Positions 51,128-59,607 are shown, counted from the first letter of the stretch. The stretch: 63,734 nt of DNA from RGIG3077 sp045541475 (GCA_045541475.1 JAZQJI010000038.1:1-63734); one strand, 5' to 3'. The notes: generated by a model from the letters alone, not told the origin. Program-made: numbers and translations.

Positions 51128-51508
51128 TCAGATATCTTTTTTCCAAAGCCCGTGCAGATTGCAATACGCATAAGCCGACACAACTTCGTCATCTTCGCAA
51201 ACAGTAAAGCAAGCCTTGGGTGCTTGGCCTGCGGCAAGATATTTCCTGAAAACTCCGTTTTTTGTCACAAGCTCAATCCATTCAATGTAATGCTCGGCAA
51301 TCATGGGGTGTTCAACTTCGCCCACTACAACTGTAATTTTATTGCCATCGATGCTGCATACGGGAATATGCTTTTCTTTAGCGGCATCAACAGTGTTTGC
51401 CACCAAAACGTCCATTTTTTGTCCGCAGCACATTACGGGAACGCCCTTATCCTTAACCATTTCAATAATATTTCCGCAGTGCGCGCAAATATAAAACTTT
51501 CTTTCCAT
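51128..51508 (-). CDS. dfx: Desulfoferrodoxin (superoxide reductase)
   Basis: A 126-residue iron protein that reduces superoxide to peroxide without making oxygen. Residues 1-37 are the desulforedoxin domain with four Cys ligands (FYICAHCGNI and PVMCCGQ). The catalytic iron centre uses His residues in KHIPVCSIDG, EVEHPMIAEHYIEWIEL and the Cys/His pair of AYCNLHGLWK. Full length 2Fe-SOR type. Expected in an anaerobe as oxygen defence; single-gene unit. Confidence 0.95.
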   Translation of the reverse strand: MERKFYICAHCGNIIEMVKDKGVPVMCCGQKMDVLVANTVDAAKEKHIPVCSIDGNKITVVVGEVEHPMIAEHYIEWIELVTKNGVFRKYLAAGQAPKACFTVCEDDEVVSAYAYCNLHGLWKKDI

Positions 51509-51643
51509 AACAAACTTTCCTCCTTGCTATAATAAGCATATTATATGTTATTTTGCCGTTAATATAATCAGCTACAAATATTATTGCATATTTACAGAAA
51601 AATTTCAAGTTAATTCTGTAAAATAACTGCAAATTCACGAAAC

Positions 51644-51684
51644 TTTACAGATAACTTGACAGATGTAAAAAATAAGAGTATAAT
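51644..51684 (+). promoter_or_regulatory. Promoter and probable NiaR operator of the nad operon
   Basis: TTGACA (51656-51661), 17-bp spacer, TATAAT (51679-51684) form a consensus promoter. The -35 lies inside an inverted repeat TTTACA (51644-51649) ... TGTAAA (51664-51669), with an internal direct repeat ACAGAT ... ACAGAT. The niaR-type repressor gene is in the same operon, so this is a plausible NAD-responsive operator; the exact site is inference. Confidence 0.65.
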
Positions 51685-51732
51685 ATAGCAAATCTTGGAA
51701 GAATAATCATTTTTATGAAGAGAAGTATATTT

Positions 51733-52665
51733 ATGAAAACAAACGAAAATATCATCAAACAAATTGAAAAATTGAAAAAAGAAAAAAACGCAGTTATTCT
51801 TGCGCACTATTACACTTCCGATGAAGTACAAGCAATTGCAGATTATGTTGGCGATTCGTACTATCTTGCAAAGGTTGCAAAAAGTATGGACTATGACACA
51901 GTTGTTTTTTGCGGTGTTTTGTTTATGGGCGAAAGCGCAAAAATACTTAACCCCGACAAAACCGTCTTGATGCCGGATATGACAGCCGATTGCGCAATGG
52001 CGCACATGGCAAGTGCAGAAAAAATAAAAGAGTTGAAAGCACAGTATGATGACCTTGCAGTTGTATGTTACATAAATTCTACCGCTGAGCTTAAATGTTT
52101 AAGTGATGTGTGCGTAACATCATCAAACGCAATTAATATAGTAAAAAACCTTCCCAACAAAAATATCTTTTTTATTCCCGATAAAAACCTTGGCAGCTTT
52201 GTTGCCAAGCAAGTACCTGAAAAGAATATAATCCTCAACGATGGCTGCTGTCCTATTCATGCGGCTATCAACAAAGCAAAGGTAGAAGAGTTAAAATCAC
52301 AGCATCCCGATGCACTTGTGCTCACCCACCCCGAATGTGAGCAGGAAATCCTTGATATTTCTGATTATATCGGCAGTACGGCAGATATTCTAAGCTTTGC
52401 GAAAAACAGCGATTGCGGCGAGTTTATCATCTGCACCGAGGACGGCGTTTCTTATCCGCTTGAAACTCAGAACCCTGAAAAGAAATTCTACTACGTAACA
52501 AAAGGCTGTAATTGTCTTGATATGAAAAAAATTACGCTTGAAAAAATCCTTTATGTTTTGCAAACAGGCGCAAACGAAGTTTTTGTTGATGAAAAAACTT
52601 GCATTTTAGCCAAACAGCCACTTGACAGAATGCTTGACATGGCGGCTGCTGCTTTAAAAAACTGA
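51733..52665 (+). CDS. nadA: Quinolinate synthase
   Basis: A 310-residue 4Fe-4S enzyme that condenses iminoaspartate with dihydroxyacetone phosphate to quinolinate. NadA repeats are clear: AVILAHYYTSDEVQAIADYV, GDSYYLAKVAKS, VFCGVLFMGESAKIL, MPDMTADCAMAHM, HPECEQEILDISDY, and the C-terminal Cys in KGCNCLDMKK. Cluster cysteines are the ones in VFCGV, HPECE and GCNCL. ATG 51733 is preferred, 8 bases from AGAGAAG; an in-frame ATG at 51715 is possible. First gene of nadA-nadB-nadC-niaR. Confidence 0.95.
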   Translation: MKTNENIIKQIEKLKKEKNAVILAHYYTSDEVQAIADYVGDSYYLAKVAKSMDYDTVVFCGVLFMGESAKILNPDKTVLMPDMTADCAMAHMASAEKIKELKAQYDDLAVVCYINSTAELKCLSDVCVTSSNAINIVKNLPNKNIFFIPDKNLGSFVAKQVPEKNIILNDGCCPIHAAINKAKVEELKSQHPDALVLTHPECEQEILDISDYIGSTADILSFAKNSDCGEFIICTEDGVSYPLETQNPEKKFYYVTKGCNCLDMKKITLEKILYVLQTGANEVFVDEKTCILAKQPLDRMLDMAAAALKN

Positions 52666-52718
52666 ACATATCTGAATCCATTAAAAAACATTTACACATA
52701 AAATATAGGACATAAAAT

Positions 52719-53993
52719 ATGAAAACTGATATTATCATTGTAGGCAGCGGTGTAAGCGGACTTTACTGTGCTTTAAATCTGCCAAGCGACAAGCAAATTG
52801 TTATTATTACAAAGAACAGAGCTGATAAAAGTGATTCCTATCTTGCGCAAGGCGGTATCTGCGTTTTGAAGGACAATTCTGATTATGATTCATTCTTTGA
52901 AGATACAATGCGTGCAGGGCATTATGAAAACAACAAAAATTCGGTCGATATCATGATACGCTCTTCACAGGACGTTATTGGCGATTTGGTTGACTTTGGT
53001 GTGGAATTTGAAAAACGCAACGGCGAATTTGTTTACACTAAGGAAGGTGCACATTCAAGCCCGAGGATACTTTATCACGAGGACGAAACGGGTAAAGAGA
53101 TTACTTCCCGTCTGCTGAAAGCCGTAAGACAGCTTAAAAACGTGAAGATAATTGAATTTTGCACAATGGTTGATATTGTTGAAGGTGCAAACGGTTGCGC
53201 AGGCGTTGTTGTGCAGGACAGAGAAGGCAATTTTTCCTGCATTTATGCCGATTATACCGTTCTTGCAACGGGCGGCATAGGCGGACTTTTTGCTCACTCC
53301 ACAAACTATTCGCACTTAACTGGCGATTCGCTTGCAATTGCTATTAAGCACGATATTGCCTTGAAAAATATTGATTACATACAAATTCACCCCACAACGC
53401 TTTATTCAACAGATAATAAGCGTGAATTTCTGATATCGGAATCCGTAAGGGGCGAAGGAGCTATTCTGCACAACTCAAAAGGTGAACGCTTTGTTGATGA
53501 GCTTTTGCCTCGTGATGTTGTTGCAAATGCTATTTATGCAGAAATGAAAAAGGAAAATATGCCGCACGTGTGGCTTTCCATGCTGCCCATTGATGAGGAA
53601 GAGATCAAATCGCACTTTCCCAATATATACAGCCACTGCCTTGAAGAAGGCTATGACGTGACTAAAGAAAGCATACCCGTCGTTCCTTCTCAGCATTATT
53701 TCATGGGCGGTATTGACGTTAACGAACACAGCAAAACTTCCATGGAAAGACTTTATGCCGTAGGCGAAACCTCGTGCAACGGTGTGCACGGCAAAAACCG
53801 TCTTGCAAGCAATTCTCTGTTGGAAAGTCTTGTTTTCGCAAAGCGTGCCGCACACGATATTGCCGCAAATTACAGCGATATTGATGAAAGTACTATAACA
53901 ACACCCGATTTTTCGCAATATGATAATTATAAGGAAAGCTACAAGGCTATCATTTTAGAAGCAATTGAAAAGGAGAAAAAACGCCATGAATAA
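52719..53993 (+). CDS. nadB: L-aspartate oxidase, short form
   Basis: A 424-residue flavoprotein that oxidises L-aspartate to iminoaspartate. It has the FAD motif IIIVGSGVSGLYCALNL, SYLAQGGICVL, HSSPRILYHEDETGKEI, LATGGIGGLFAHSTN, QIHPTTLY, FLISESVRGEGAIL, MGGIDVNEHSKTSMERLYAVGE and NRLASNSLLESLVF. It is about 100 residues shorter than E. coli NadB and lacks the C-terminal helical domain, as in many clostridia. Electron acceptor in this anaerobe is probably fumarate. The stop overlaps the nadC start. Confidence 0.95.
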   Translation: MKTDIIIVGSGVSGLYCALNLPSDKQIVIITKNRADKSDSYLAQGGICVLKDNSDYDSFFEDTMRAGHYENNKNSVDIMIRSSQDVIGDLVDFGVEFEKRNGEFVYTKEGAHSSPRILYHEDETGKEITSRLLKAVRQLKNVKIIEFCTMVDIVEGANGCAGVVVQDREGNFSCIYADYTVLATGGIGGLFAHSTNYSHLTGDSLAIAIKHDIALKNIDYIQIHPTTLYSTDNKREFLISESVRGEGAILHNSKGERFVDELLPRDVVANAIYAEMKKENMPHVWLSMLPIDEEEIKSHFPNIYSHCLEEGYDVTKESIPVVPSQHYFMGGIDVNEHSKTSMERLYAVGETSCNGVHGKNRLASNSLLESLVFAKRAAHDIAANYSDIDESTITTPDFSQYDNYKESYKAIILEAIEKEKKRHE

Positions 53994-54837
53994 TATTACA
54001 ATGAGCCTTTGCGCCGATGATTTGATTTTAAGCGCACTTAAAGAAGATATCACAAGCGAGGATATATCAACAAATTCGGTAATGCCGCAATACCAAAAAG
54101 GACAGGTCGAGCTTATCTGCAAGCAAGACGGCATTATAGCAGGTCTTGACGTATTCAAGCGTGTTTTCGAGCTTCTTGACAAGGATACTATCTGCGAATT
54201 TTGCGTTAAAGACGGCGATGAAGTAAAGAATATGCAGAAGTTGGGCGTTATAACCGGTGATATCCGTGTGCTTCTCTCGGGCGAGAGAACTGCGCTTAAT
54301 TATCTGCAGAGAATGAGCGGCATTGCAACATACACACGTTCCATTGCAAAACTTTTGGAGAATACAGATACAAAGCTTCTTGATACAAGAAAAACAACAC
54401 CTAATATGCGTATTTTTGAAAAGTATGCAGTAAAGGTGGGCGGCGGATATAATCACCGCTACAATTTAAGCGACGGCGTTTTACTTAAAGATAATCACAT
54501 AGGTGCAGCAGGCAGTGTTGCAAAGGCTGTTAAAATGGCTAAGGAATATGCTCCATTTGTGCGTAAGATTGAAATTGAAGTTGAAAATCTTGATATGTTT
54601 AAGGAAGCGCTTGAAGCAGGCGCAGATATCATTATGCTGGACAACATGAGCGTTGAGGATATGAAAACAGCAGTTGCGCTTGCAAAGGGCAAAGCAGAAA
54701 CCGAGTGCAGCGGCAATGTAACAAAAGAAAATATTGCAAGGCTTGTAGATATCGGTGTTGACTATATTTCAAGCGGTGCGCTTACACATTCCGCACCAAT
54801 TCTCGATTTATCACTAAAAAATCTGCACGCAATATAA
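53986..54837 (+). CDS. nadC: Nicotinate-nucleotide pyrophosphorylase (quinolinate phosphoribosyltransferase)
   Basis: A 283-residue enzyme that makes nicotinate mononucleotide from quinolinate and PRPP. Motifs: LKEDITSEDISTNS, GERTALNYLQRMSGIAT, LLDTRKTTPNMRIFEKYAV, KVGGGYNHRYNLSDGVLLKD, IEIEVEN, DIIMLDNMS, ECSGNVTKENIARLVDIGVD. Start ATG 53986 follows AAAAGGAG and overlaps the nadB stop by 8 bases; longer starts lie in nadB. It completes de novo NAD synthesis from aspartate. Confidence 0.96.
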   Translation: MNNITMSLCADDLILSALKEDITSEDISTNSVMPQYQKGQVELICKQDGIIAGLDVFKRVFELLDKDTICEFCVKDGDEVKNMQKLGVITGDIRVLLSGERTALNYLQRMSGIATYTRSIAKLLENTDTKLLDTRKTTPNMRIFEKYAVKVGGGYNHRYNLSDGVLLKDNHIGAAGSVAKAVKMAKEYAPFVRKIEIEVENLDMFKEALEAGADIIMLDNMSVEDMKTAVALAKGKAETECSGNVTKENIARLVDIGVDYISSGALTHSAPILDLSLKNLHAI

Positions 54838-54853
54838 AAAAGGTGAATATATT

Positions 54854-55369
54854 ATGAAAGCAGACGAAAGAAGAAAGGAAATCATCGACATACTGCTTAT
54901 GTCGCAAAAGGCTGTTTCGGGCAAGGAACTCTCCGAAAAGCTTGGTGCTTCAAGGCAGATTATTGTTAATGATATTGCCATTTTGCGTGCGCAGAATTAC
55001 GATATAATTTCGACGCATCAGGGTTATATCATCAACAGCGAGGACAAATGCGAGCGTGTATTTAAGCTGCGTCACACAAGTGCGCAAACCGAAGACGAAC
55101 TGCGCACTATTGTCGATTTAGGCGGTACGGTTGTTGATGTTTTTGTGTGGCACAAGGTTTACGGCAGGATTGAAGCAAAGCTGAATATTTTTTCGCACCG
55201 CAGCATACAACAGTTTATGGACGGCATTAAATCAGGCAAATCGACTGAGCTGATGAATATCACATCGGGATATCACTACCACACGGTAAAAGCCGAAAGT
55301 GAAGATGCACTTGATAAAATTCAGAAAGTCCTCTCTGAAAAAGGCTATATAGTGCCTGAAATTAATTGA
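54854..55369 (+). CDS. niaR: NiaR-type niacin-responsive transcriptional repressor
   Basis: A 171-residue regulator. Residues 1-60 are an HTH_11 domain (RRKEIIDILLMSQKAVSGKE, LGASRQIIVNDIAILRAQNY); residues 75-165 are the 3H domain with three conserved histidines visible in VFVWHKVYG, IFSHRSIQQFM and GYHYHTVKAES. NiaR proteins bind nicotinate and repress nad and niacin-uptake genes. Its place behind nadABC and the palindromic site in the nad promoter support self-contained feedback. Confidence 0.92.
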   Translation: MKADERRKEIIDILLMSQKAVSGKELSEKLGASRQIIVNDIAILRAQNYDIISTHQGYIINSEDKCERVFKLRHTSAQTEDELRTIVDLGGTVVDVFVWHKVYGRIEAKLNIFSHRSIQQFMDGIKSGKSTELMNITSGYHYHTVKAESEDALDKIQKVLSEKGYIVPEIN

Positions 55370-55388
55370 ATTTTTTTCAAAATTCCTC

Positions 55389-55417
55389 TTGACAAACAAT
55401 AATTTTTGTGATATCAT
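55389..55417 (+). promoter_or_regulatory. Promoter of the T-box/acyl-CoA synthetase transcript
   Basis: TTGACA (55389-55394), 17-bp spacer, TATCAT (55412-55417). Confidence 0.8.
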
Positions 55418-55424
55418 ACTTTTC

Positions 55425-55712
55425 GAGAAAAGCTGTGACGAAGAAGGCGGACTACAAGAAAGCTGACAGAGAGCTTGCCGATTTGCTGAAAGGCAGCGCT
55501 TTTGAGTATCCATTATGCCCATCACTTCTGAGCTGAAAACCCGAAAAGCCAAAAGCTGAGTAGACGTTTTCCGTTTTACCGCGTTAAGGTGTGGGATTTG
55601 TTAGAATCCTTTAGAGCGGCATTGAAAATATTATCAATGCAATTTGAGTGGTACCGCGGGTGTTTAATCTCGTCTCAAGCAGAAAATGCTTGGGGCGTTT
55701 TTTTATTTTATA
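55425..55712 (+). promoter_or_regulatory. T-box riboswitch, isoleucine (AUC specifier), upstream of an acyl-CoA synthetase
   Basis: A complete class T-box leader lies between the promoter and the ATG at 55765. Stem I opens with AGAAG (55442-55446) and closes with CTTCT (55525-55529); the GACAGAGAGC turn and GCTGAAAGGCAG loop are typical. Immediately before the closing strand is ATC (55521-55523) plus A, the position held by UGG in the trpB leader of this same window, so the specifier is AUC (Ile). The conserved T-box GAGTGGTACCGCGG is at 55646-55659 and a terminator, CTCAAGCA / TGCTTGGGGCG with T7, follows at 55672-55706. Confidence 0.9.
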
Positions 55713-55764
55713 CACGCCATTGCTTTTCTAAAATTCTATAAATAATATATAAAGGAGTTTTATT

Positions 55765-58050
55765 ATGGAACAGAAAATCAAAGAAATCGCACAACGTATC
55801 AAAGGTCTGCGTGAAATTCTCGAAATTTCCGTTGAGGAAATGGCAGAGTGCACAGGTGTGACCGTAGAAGAATACATGCTTTACGAAAGCGGTGCTGCAG
55901 ATTACAGCTTTACTTTTATATTCAAGTGTGCACAGCGTTTTAATGTTGATGTAACCGATATTCTCAAGGGTTCAAGCCCAACGCTTAATACTTACAGCAT
56001 TGTAAGAAAGGGTGAAGGTCTGCCGATTGCAAGACGCAAGGGCTTTTCTTATCAGAACCTTGCTCCCCTTTTTAAAGACAGAATTGCAGAGCCTTTCTTT
56101 GTAACTGCCCCTTTTAATGCAGATGATGAGAACAAGCCCATTATGCTCAGCCATCACGAAGGGCAGGAAATCAACATTGTTGTAAAAGGATCTTTGAAGC
56201 TTGTAGTTGACGGACATACAGAAATCCTCAACGAAGGTGATACCGCCTACTATTCAAGCACTTGTCCGCACGGCATGGTTGCTGCAAACGGTGCAGACTG
56301 CGAATTTATTTCAATTGTATTGAGCGATAGCAGTGCCGAAAATGAATACACCGAATCAAATGAATACTTTGAAGCAGCAACAAGACCTGCAGATACTGAC
56401 GGCTGTGTTTCCGATAAATTTGTAACTATCACAAAGGATCAAAACGGAATCGTTAACGGTATTGAGTTTAAAAACGAAGAAAACTTCAACTTTGCATTTG
56501 ACATTGTTGATGCTTTGGCTGAAAAATGCCCTAACAAAACCGCTATGATTCATCTTGACAAGGTTAAGAATGAACACATCTTCACATTTGAAGACATTGC
56601 AAAGAATGTAAATAAAACAGCAAATTATTTTGAATCGCTTGGAATCAGACGAGGCGATACTGTAATGCTTGTACTTAAAAGACATTATCAGTTCTGGTTC
56701 TCAATTCTTGCGCTCCACAAAATCGGCGCAATTGTAATTCCGGCAACAAACCTTTTGCAGAAGCACGATTTTGAATACAGATTCAAGTCTGCAAGTATAA
56801 AGGCTATCATCTGTACAGCCGATGGTGATACTGCTCACCAGGCAGAAATGGCAGCAGAAAGCTGTGATGAGCTTGAAGTTATGGTTATTGCAAACGGCAA
56901 GCGTGAAAACTGGCATTGTTTTGATGAGGAATATCTCAATTTCTCGGATGTTTATGATAGAAAAGCTGATTCTCCCTGCGGCAGTGACAAAATGCTGATG
57001 TTCTTTACATCGGGCACAACAGGCAACCCTAAAATTGCAACACACAACTACAAATATGTTCTTGGACACTATTTAACAGCTAACCAGTGGCACAACATCA
57101 ATCCCGATGGTGTTCACCTTACTATTTCCGATACAGGCTGGGGCAAGGCTCTTTGGGGCAAGCTTTACGGTCAGTGGATGTGCGAAGGCGCAGTATTTGT
57201 ATATGACTTTGACAAGTTCAGCGCTGAGGATATCCTTCCCCTCTTTAAACAGTACAATATCACAACCTTCTGTGCACCGCCCACAATGTATCGCTTCTTC
57301 ATCAAGGAAGACCTTTCAAAATATGACCTTTCTTCTCTTGAATATGCCACAATTGCAGGCGAGGCTTTGAACCCTGAGGTATTCCAGCAGTTCTACAATC
57401 ACACAGGCATCAAACTGATGGAAGGCTTTGGTCAGACGGAAACAACTTTGGCAATTGCAAACTTTGTAGGCATGGAACCTAAGCCCGGCTCGATGGGTAA
57501 GCCCTCTCCCCTTTATGATGTTGACGTTATTCTTCCTGATGGAACAAGTGCTGCTGTTGGTGAAACAGGTGAAATTGTAATCCGTACAGATAAAAAAGTA
57601 CCATGCGGACTTTTCTGCGGATACTACCGTGATGAAGAAAAAACAAGAGAAACATGGCACGACGGCGTATTCCACACAGGTGATACGGCTTGGCGTGATG
57701 AGGATGGTTATTTCTGGTATGTGGGAAGAGTTGATGACCTTATCAAATCTTCGGGCTACCGCATTGGACCGTTTGAAATCGAAAGCATCATCATGGAGCT
57801 TCCTTATGTTCTTGAATGTGCCGTAACAGGTGCGCCCGATCCCATTCGCGGTCAGGTTGTTAAAGCTAACATTGTTCTTGTAAGTGGCAAGGAGCCGAGC
57901 GAGGAACTCAAAAAGGAAATACAAACTTATGTAAAGGCGCATACTGCACCTTATAAATATCCCAGAATTGTTGAATTCTTCGATTCTCTTCCCAAGACTG
58001 TCGGCAGCGGAAAAATCAAACGTGCCGATATCAGAAAAGCTGATAACTAA
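55765..58050 (+). CDS. HTH-cupin-AMP-binding acyl-CoA synthetase fusion
   Basis: A 761-residue cytosolic protein with three parts. Residues 5-65: XRE-type helix-turn-helix (IAQRIKGLREILEISVEEMA, FIFKCAQRFNVDVTDILKG). Residues 130-195: a cupin (HEGQEINIVVKGSLKLVVDG, ILNEGDTAYYSSTCPHGMV). Residues 235-760: an ANL adenylating enzyme with MFFTSGTTGNPKIATHN near 412, EGFGQTETTLAI near 552, HTGDTAWRDEDGYFWYVGR near 636 and SGKIKRADIR with the catalytic Lys near 748. It most resembles short/medium-chain acyl-CoA synthetases. AAAGGAG precedes the ATG. An isoleucine T-box controls it, so 2-methylbutyrate or another branched acid is a likely substrate (inference). Confidence 0.9.
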   Translation: MEQKIKEIAQRIKGLREILEISVEEMAECTGVTVEEYMLYESGAADYSFTFIFKCAQRFNVDVTDILKGSSPTLNTYSIVRKGEGLPIARRKGFSYQNLAPLFKDRIAEPFFVTAPFNADDENKPIMLSHHEGQEINIVVKGSLKLVVDGHTEILNEGDTAYYSSTCPHGMVAANGADCEFISIVLSDSSAENEYTESNEYFEAATRPADTDGCVSDKFVTITKDQNGIVNGIEFKNEENFNFAFDIVDALAEKCPNKTAMIHLDKVKNEHIFTFEDIAKNVNKTANYFESLGIRRGDTVMLVLKRHYQFWFSILALHKIGAIVIPATNLLQKHDFEYRFKSASIKAIICTADGDTAHQAEMAAESCDELEVMVIANGKRENWHCFDEEYLNFSDVYDRKADSPCGSDKMLMFFTSGTTGNPKIATHNYKYVLGHYLTANQWHNINPDGVHLTISDTGWGKALWGKLYGQWMCEGAVFVYDFDKFSAEDILPLFKQYNITTFCAPPTMYRFFIKEDLSKYDLSSLEYATIAGEALNPEVFQQFYNHTGIKLMEGFGQTETTLAIANFVGMEPKPGSMGKPSPLYDVDVILPDGTSAAVGETGEIVIRTDKKVPCGLFCGYYRDEEKTRETWHDGVFHTGDTAWRDEDGYFWYVGRVDDLIKSSGYRIGPFEIESIIMELPYVLECAVTGAPDPIRGQVVKANIVLVSGKEPSEELKKEIQTYVKAHTAPYKYPRIVEFFDSLPKTVGSGKIKRADIRKADN

Positions 58051-58059
58051 AATCAAAAA

Positions 58060-58106
58060 TCCCCCTCTGACAACTCAATCTCTGTCAGAGGGGGTAAATT
58101 TTTGTT
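58060..58106 (+). terminator. Terminator of the acyl-CoA synthetase gene
   Basis: CCCCCTCTGACA / TGTCAGAGGGGG with a 10-base loop, then TAAATTTTTG; 10 bases past the stop. Confidence 0.8.
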
Positions 58107-58117
58107 CAACACATTAT

Positions 58118-58621
58118 TTAAGCTTTTTTATATATTTTTACAACCTCGCCGATATAAGCACGGTGAATTGCATCGGCTGCATAAAACTTAGATTTAACTT
58201 CATCATTCATGCAGTTTGCATCAAAATCCTGAGAATACATTTTTTTACAGACTATAACAAGCTCAGCTTGTTCAAAAGCAACGCTATCATCAAACTTTGC
58301 GGGAATAAGCCCTGTTTCCTTTGCTTTATCATAATCTCTGCCGGAATACTTACCGCAAAAGCCTAATGCCGAGCGATAGCTTTCATCAAAAAATGATACC
58401 GTAAAATAATCTGAATTTTCCATAAAATCAAATGTATGACGGGAATGTCGCACATAAGCTGTAACAGCACTTTTGCCCCATATTGTACCCATTGCTCCCC
58501 ATGATGCTGTCATGGTGTTGTAACTTTCAATGTTACCTGCCGTGAGCAAAAACCATTGCTTATCAAGCTTTGTAAAGGGATTTACCAAAAAATCATCCTT
58601 TTCCAATTCAACAAACTGCAT
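58118..58621 (-). CDS. Flavin reductase-like, FMN-binding split-barrel protein
   Basis: A 167-residue flavin-binding protein. The pattern NPFTKLDKQWFLLTAGNIES, YNTMTASWGAMGTIWGKSAV, VRHSRHTFDFMENSDYFTVS and LGFCGKYSGRDYDKAKETGL matches the flavin reductase-like family (a hypothetical clostridial subgroup). SFFDESY and IGEVVKIY close the barrel. It may reduce free flavin or a small electron acceptor; the substrate is unknown. It stands alone, between the synthetase and spo0A. Confidence 0.85.
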   Translation of the reverse strand: MQFVELEKDDFLVNPFTKLDKQWFLLTAGNIESYNTMTASWGAMGTIWGKSAVTAYVRHSRHTFDFMENSDYFTVSFFDESYRSALGFCGKYSGRDYDKAKETGLIPAKFDDSVAFEQAELVIVCKKMYSQDFDANCMNDEVKSKFYAADAIHRAYIGEVVKIYKKA

Positions 58622-58646
58622 AAAATTTATCCTGCCTTTATTTATA

Positions 58647-59414
58647 TTATTTTACAGACATTGTAGCTTTGTACTGCAAGCGCAGTTTATCGGTAATCAG
58701 CGCGATAAACTCGCTATTAGTAGGTTTGCCCTTGCCCGTATTTACCGTGTAGCCAAAATAAGAGTTCAAAGTATCTATATTTCCCCTGTCCCATGCAATT
58801 TCAATTGCGTGACGTATCGCTCTTTCAACCCTTGAAGATGTTGTGTTGTATTTTTCGGCAACCGTTGGATAAAGAGCTTTTGTTATGCTTTCTAACAGTT
58901 CTCTGTCTTCAAGCGAAGCAAGAATTGCCGTGCGCAGATAGTGATAACCCTTTATGTGTGCGGGCACGCCAAGCTGATGAATAACATCGGTAACAACAAT
59001 TTCCATCGATTGCGATGAATTATCATCCATTAATCTAACTTTTTCAACCAAAGCCTTAACTCTGTCCGAAAGTATATCAAAATCAATTGGCTTTAGCATA
59101 AAATAAGCCGCGCCTGCCTGAAGAACTTCTTTATGAAGAAGCCCGTTATCGTATGCTGAAATAACTATAAACTCCGGCTGTTTAATTCTTAATGCACATA
59201 CCTTTTTGATAACGTCAATTGCATCCATATTCGGCAAAACGGCATCAAGTATAACAACATCGGGATGTTCTTTATTAATCTCTTCAAATATTTTCAAGCC
59301 GTCTTTTGGGCGAGTTATTGCAAACAATCCGTTTTGCCTCAGCCTGCTTGCACACGCTATACCAAACTCAACCGTATCCTCGCCAATCATTACTTTTGCT
59401 TTTTCTGTGACCAT
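58647..59414 (-). CDS. spo0A: Sporulation master regulator Spo0A
   Basis: A 255-residue response regulator. Residues 1-125 form the receiver: acidic pocket E12/D13 in VMIGEDTVEFG, phospho-acceptor D57 in VVILDAVLPNMD, Ser in FIVISAYDN and Lys in YFMLKPIDF. Residues 140-255 are the Spo0A DNA-binding domain (HQLGVPAHIKGYHYLRTAIL, YPTVAEKYNTTSSRVERAIR, HAIEIAWDRGN), diagnostic for endospore formers. Start ATG 59414 follows AGGGGGA. Two perfect 0A boxes lie 110-127 bases upstream, so autoregulation is likely. The receiver's DAVLPNMDAIDVI differs from the Bacillus DIIMPHLDGL form. Confidence 0.96.
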   Translation of the reverse strand: MVTEKAKVMIGEDTVEFGIACASRLRQNGLFAITRPKDGLKIFEEINKEHPDVVILDAVLPNMDAIDVIKKVCALRIKQPEFIVISAYDNGLLHKEVLQAGAAYFMLKPIDFDILSDRVKALVEKVRLMDDNSSQSMEIVVTDVIHQLGVPAHIKGYHYLRTAILASLEDRELLESITKALYPTVAEKYNTTSSRVERAIRHAIEIAWDRGNIDTLNSYFGYTVNTGKGKPTNSEFIALITDKLRLQYKATMSVK

Positions 59415-59457
59415 TTTTTGTGTCCCCCTTGATTATGTGTAACTTTGTTGTGATGTT

Positions 59458-59486
59458 ATAATAACATGCGTTTCTACATTTTGCAA
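59458..59486 (-). promoter_or_regulatory. Promoter of spo0A
   Basis: Minus strand: TTGCAA (59486-59481), 17-bp spacer, TATTAT (59463-59458). Confidence 0.6.
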
Positions 59487-59524
59487 GGGGTTTTTGAATA
59501 AATTTTGTATTTTTGTCGGTAATA

Positions 59525-59541
59525 TTCGACATTATTCGACA
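59525..59541 (-). promoter_or_regulatory. Two 0A boxes upstream of spo0A
   Basis: TGTCGAA occurs twice on the minus strand (59541-59535 and 59531-59525), 10 bp apart, one helical turn, matching the Spo0A-P consensus TGTCGAA. A weaker 0A-like TTTGTCGG lies on the plus strand at about 59512. They sit about 40 bp upstream of the proposed -35. Confidence 0.75.
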
Positions 59542-59607
59542 TTTCACGACGTCAAACATAAATATACGTCAAGATATAATAAAAGGTTATCAGTTTCAAT
59601 AAAATTT

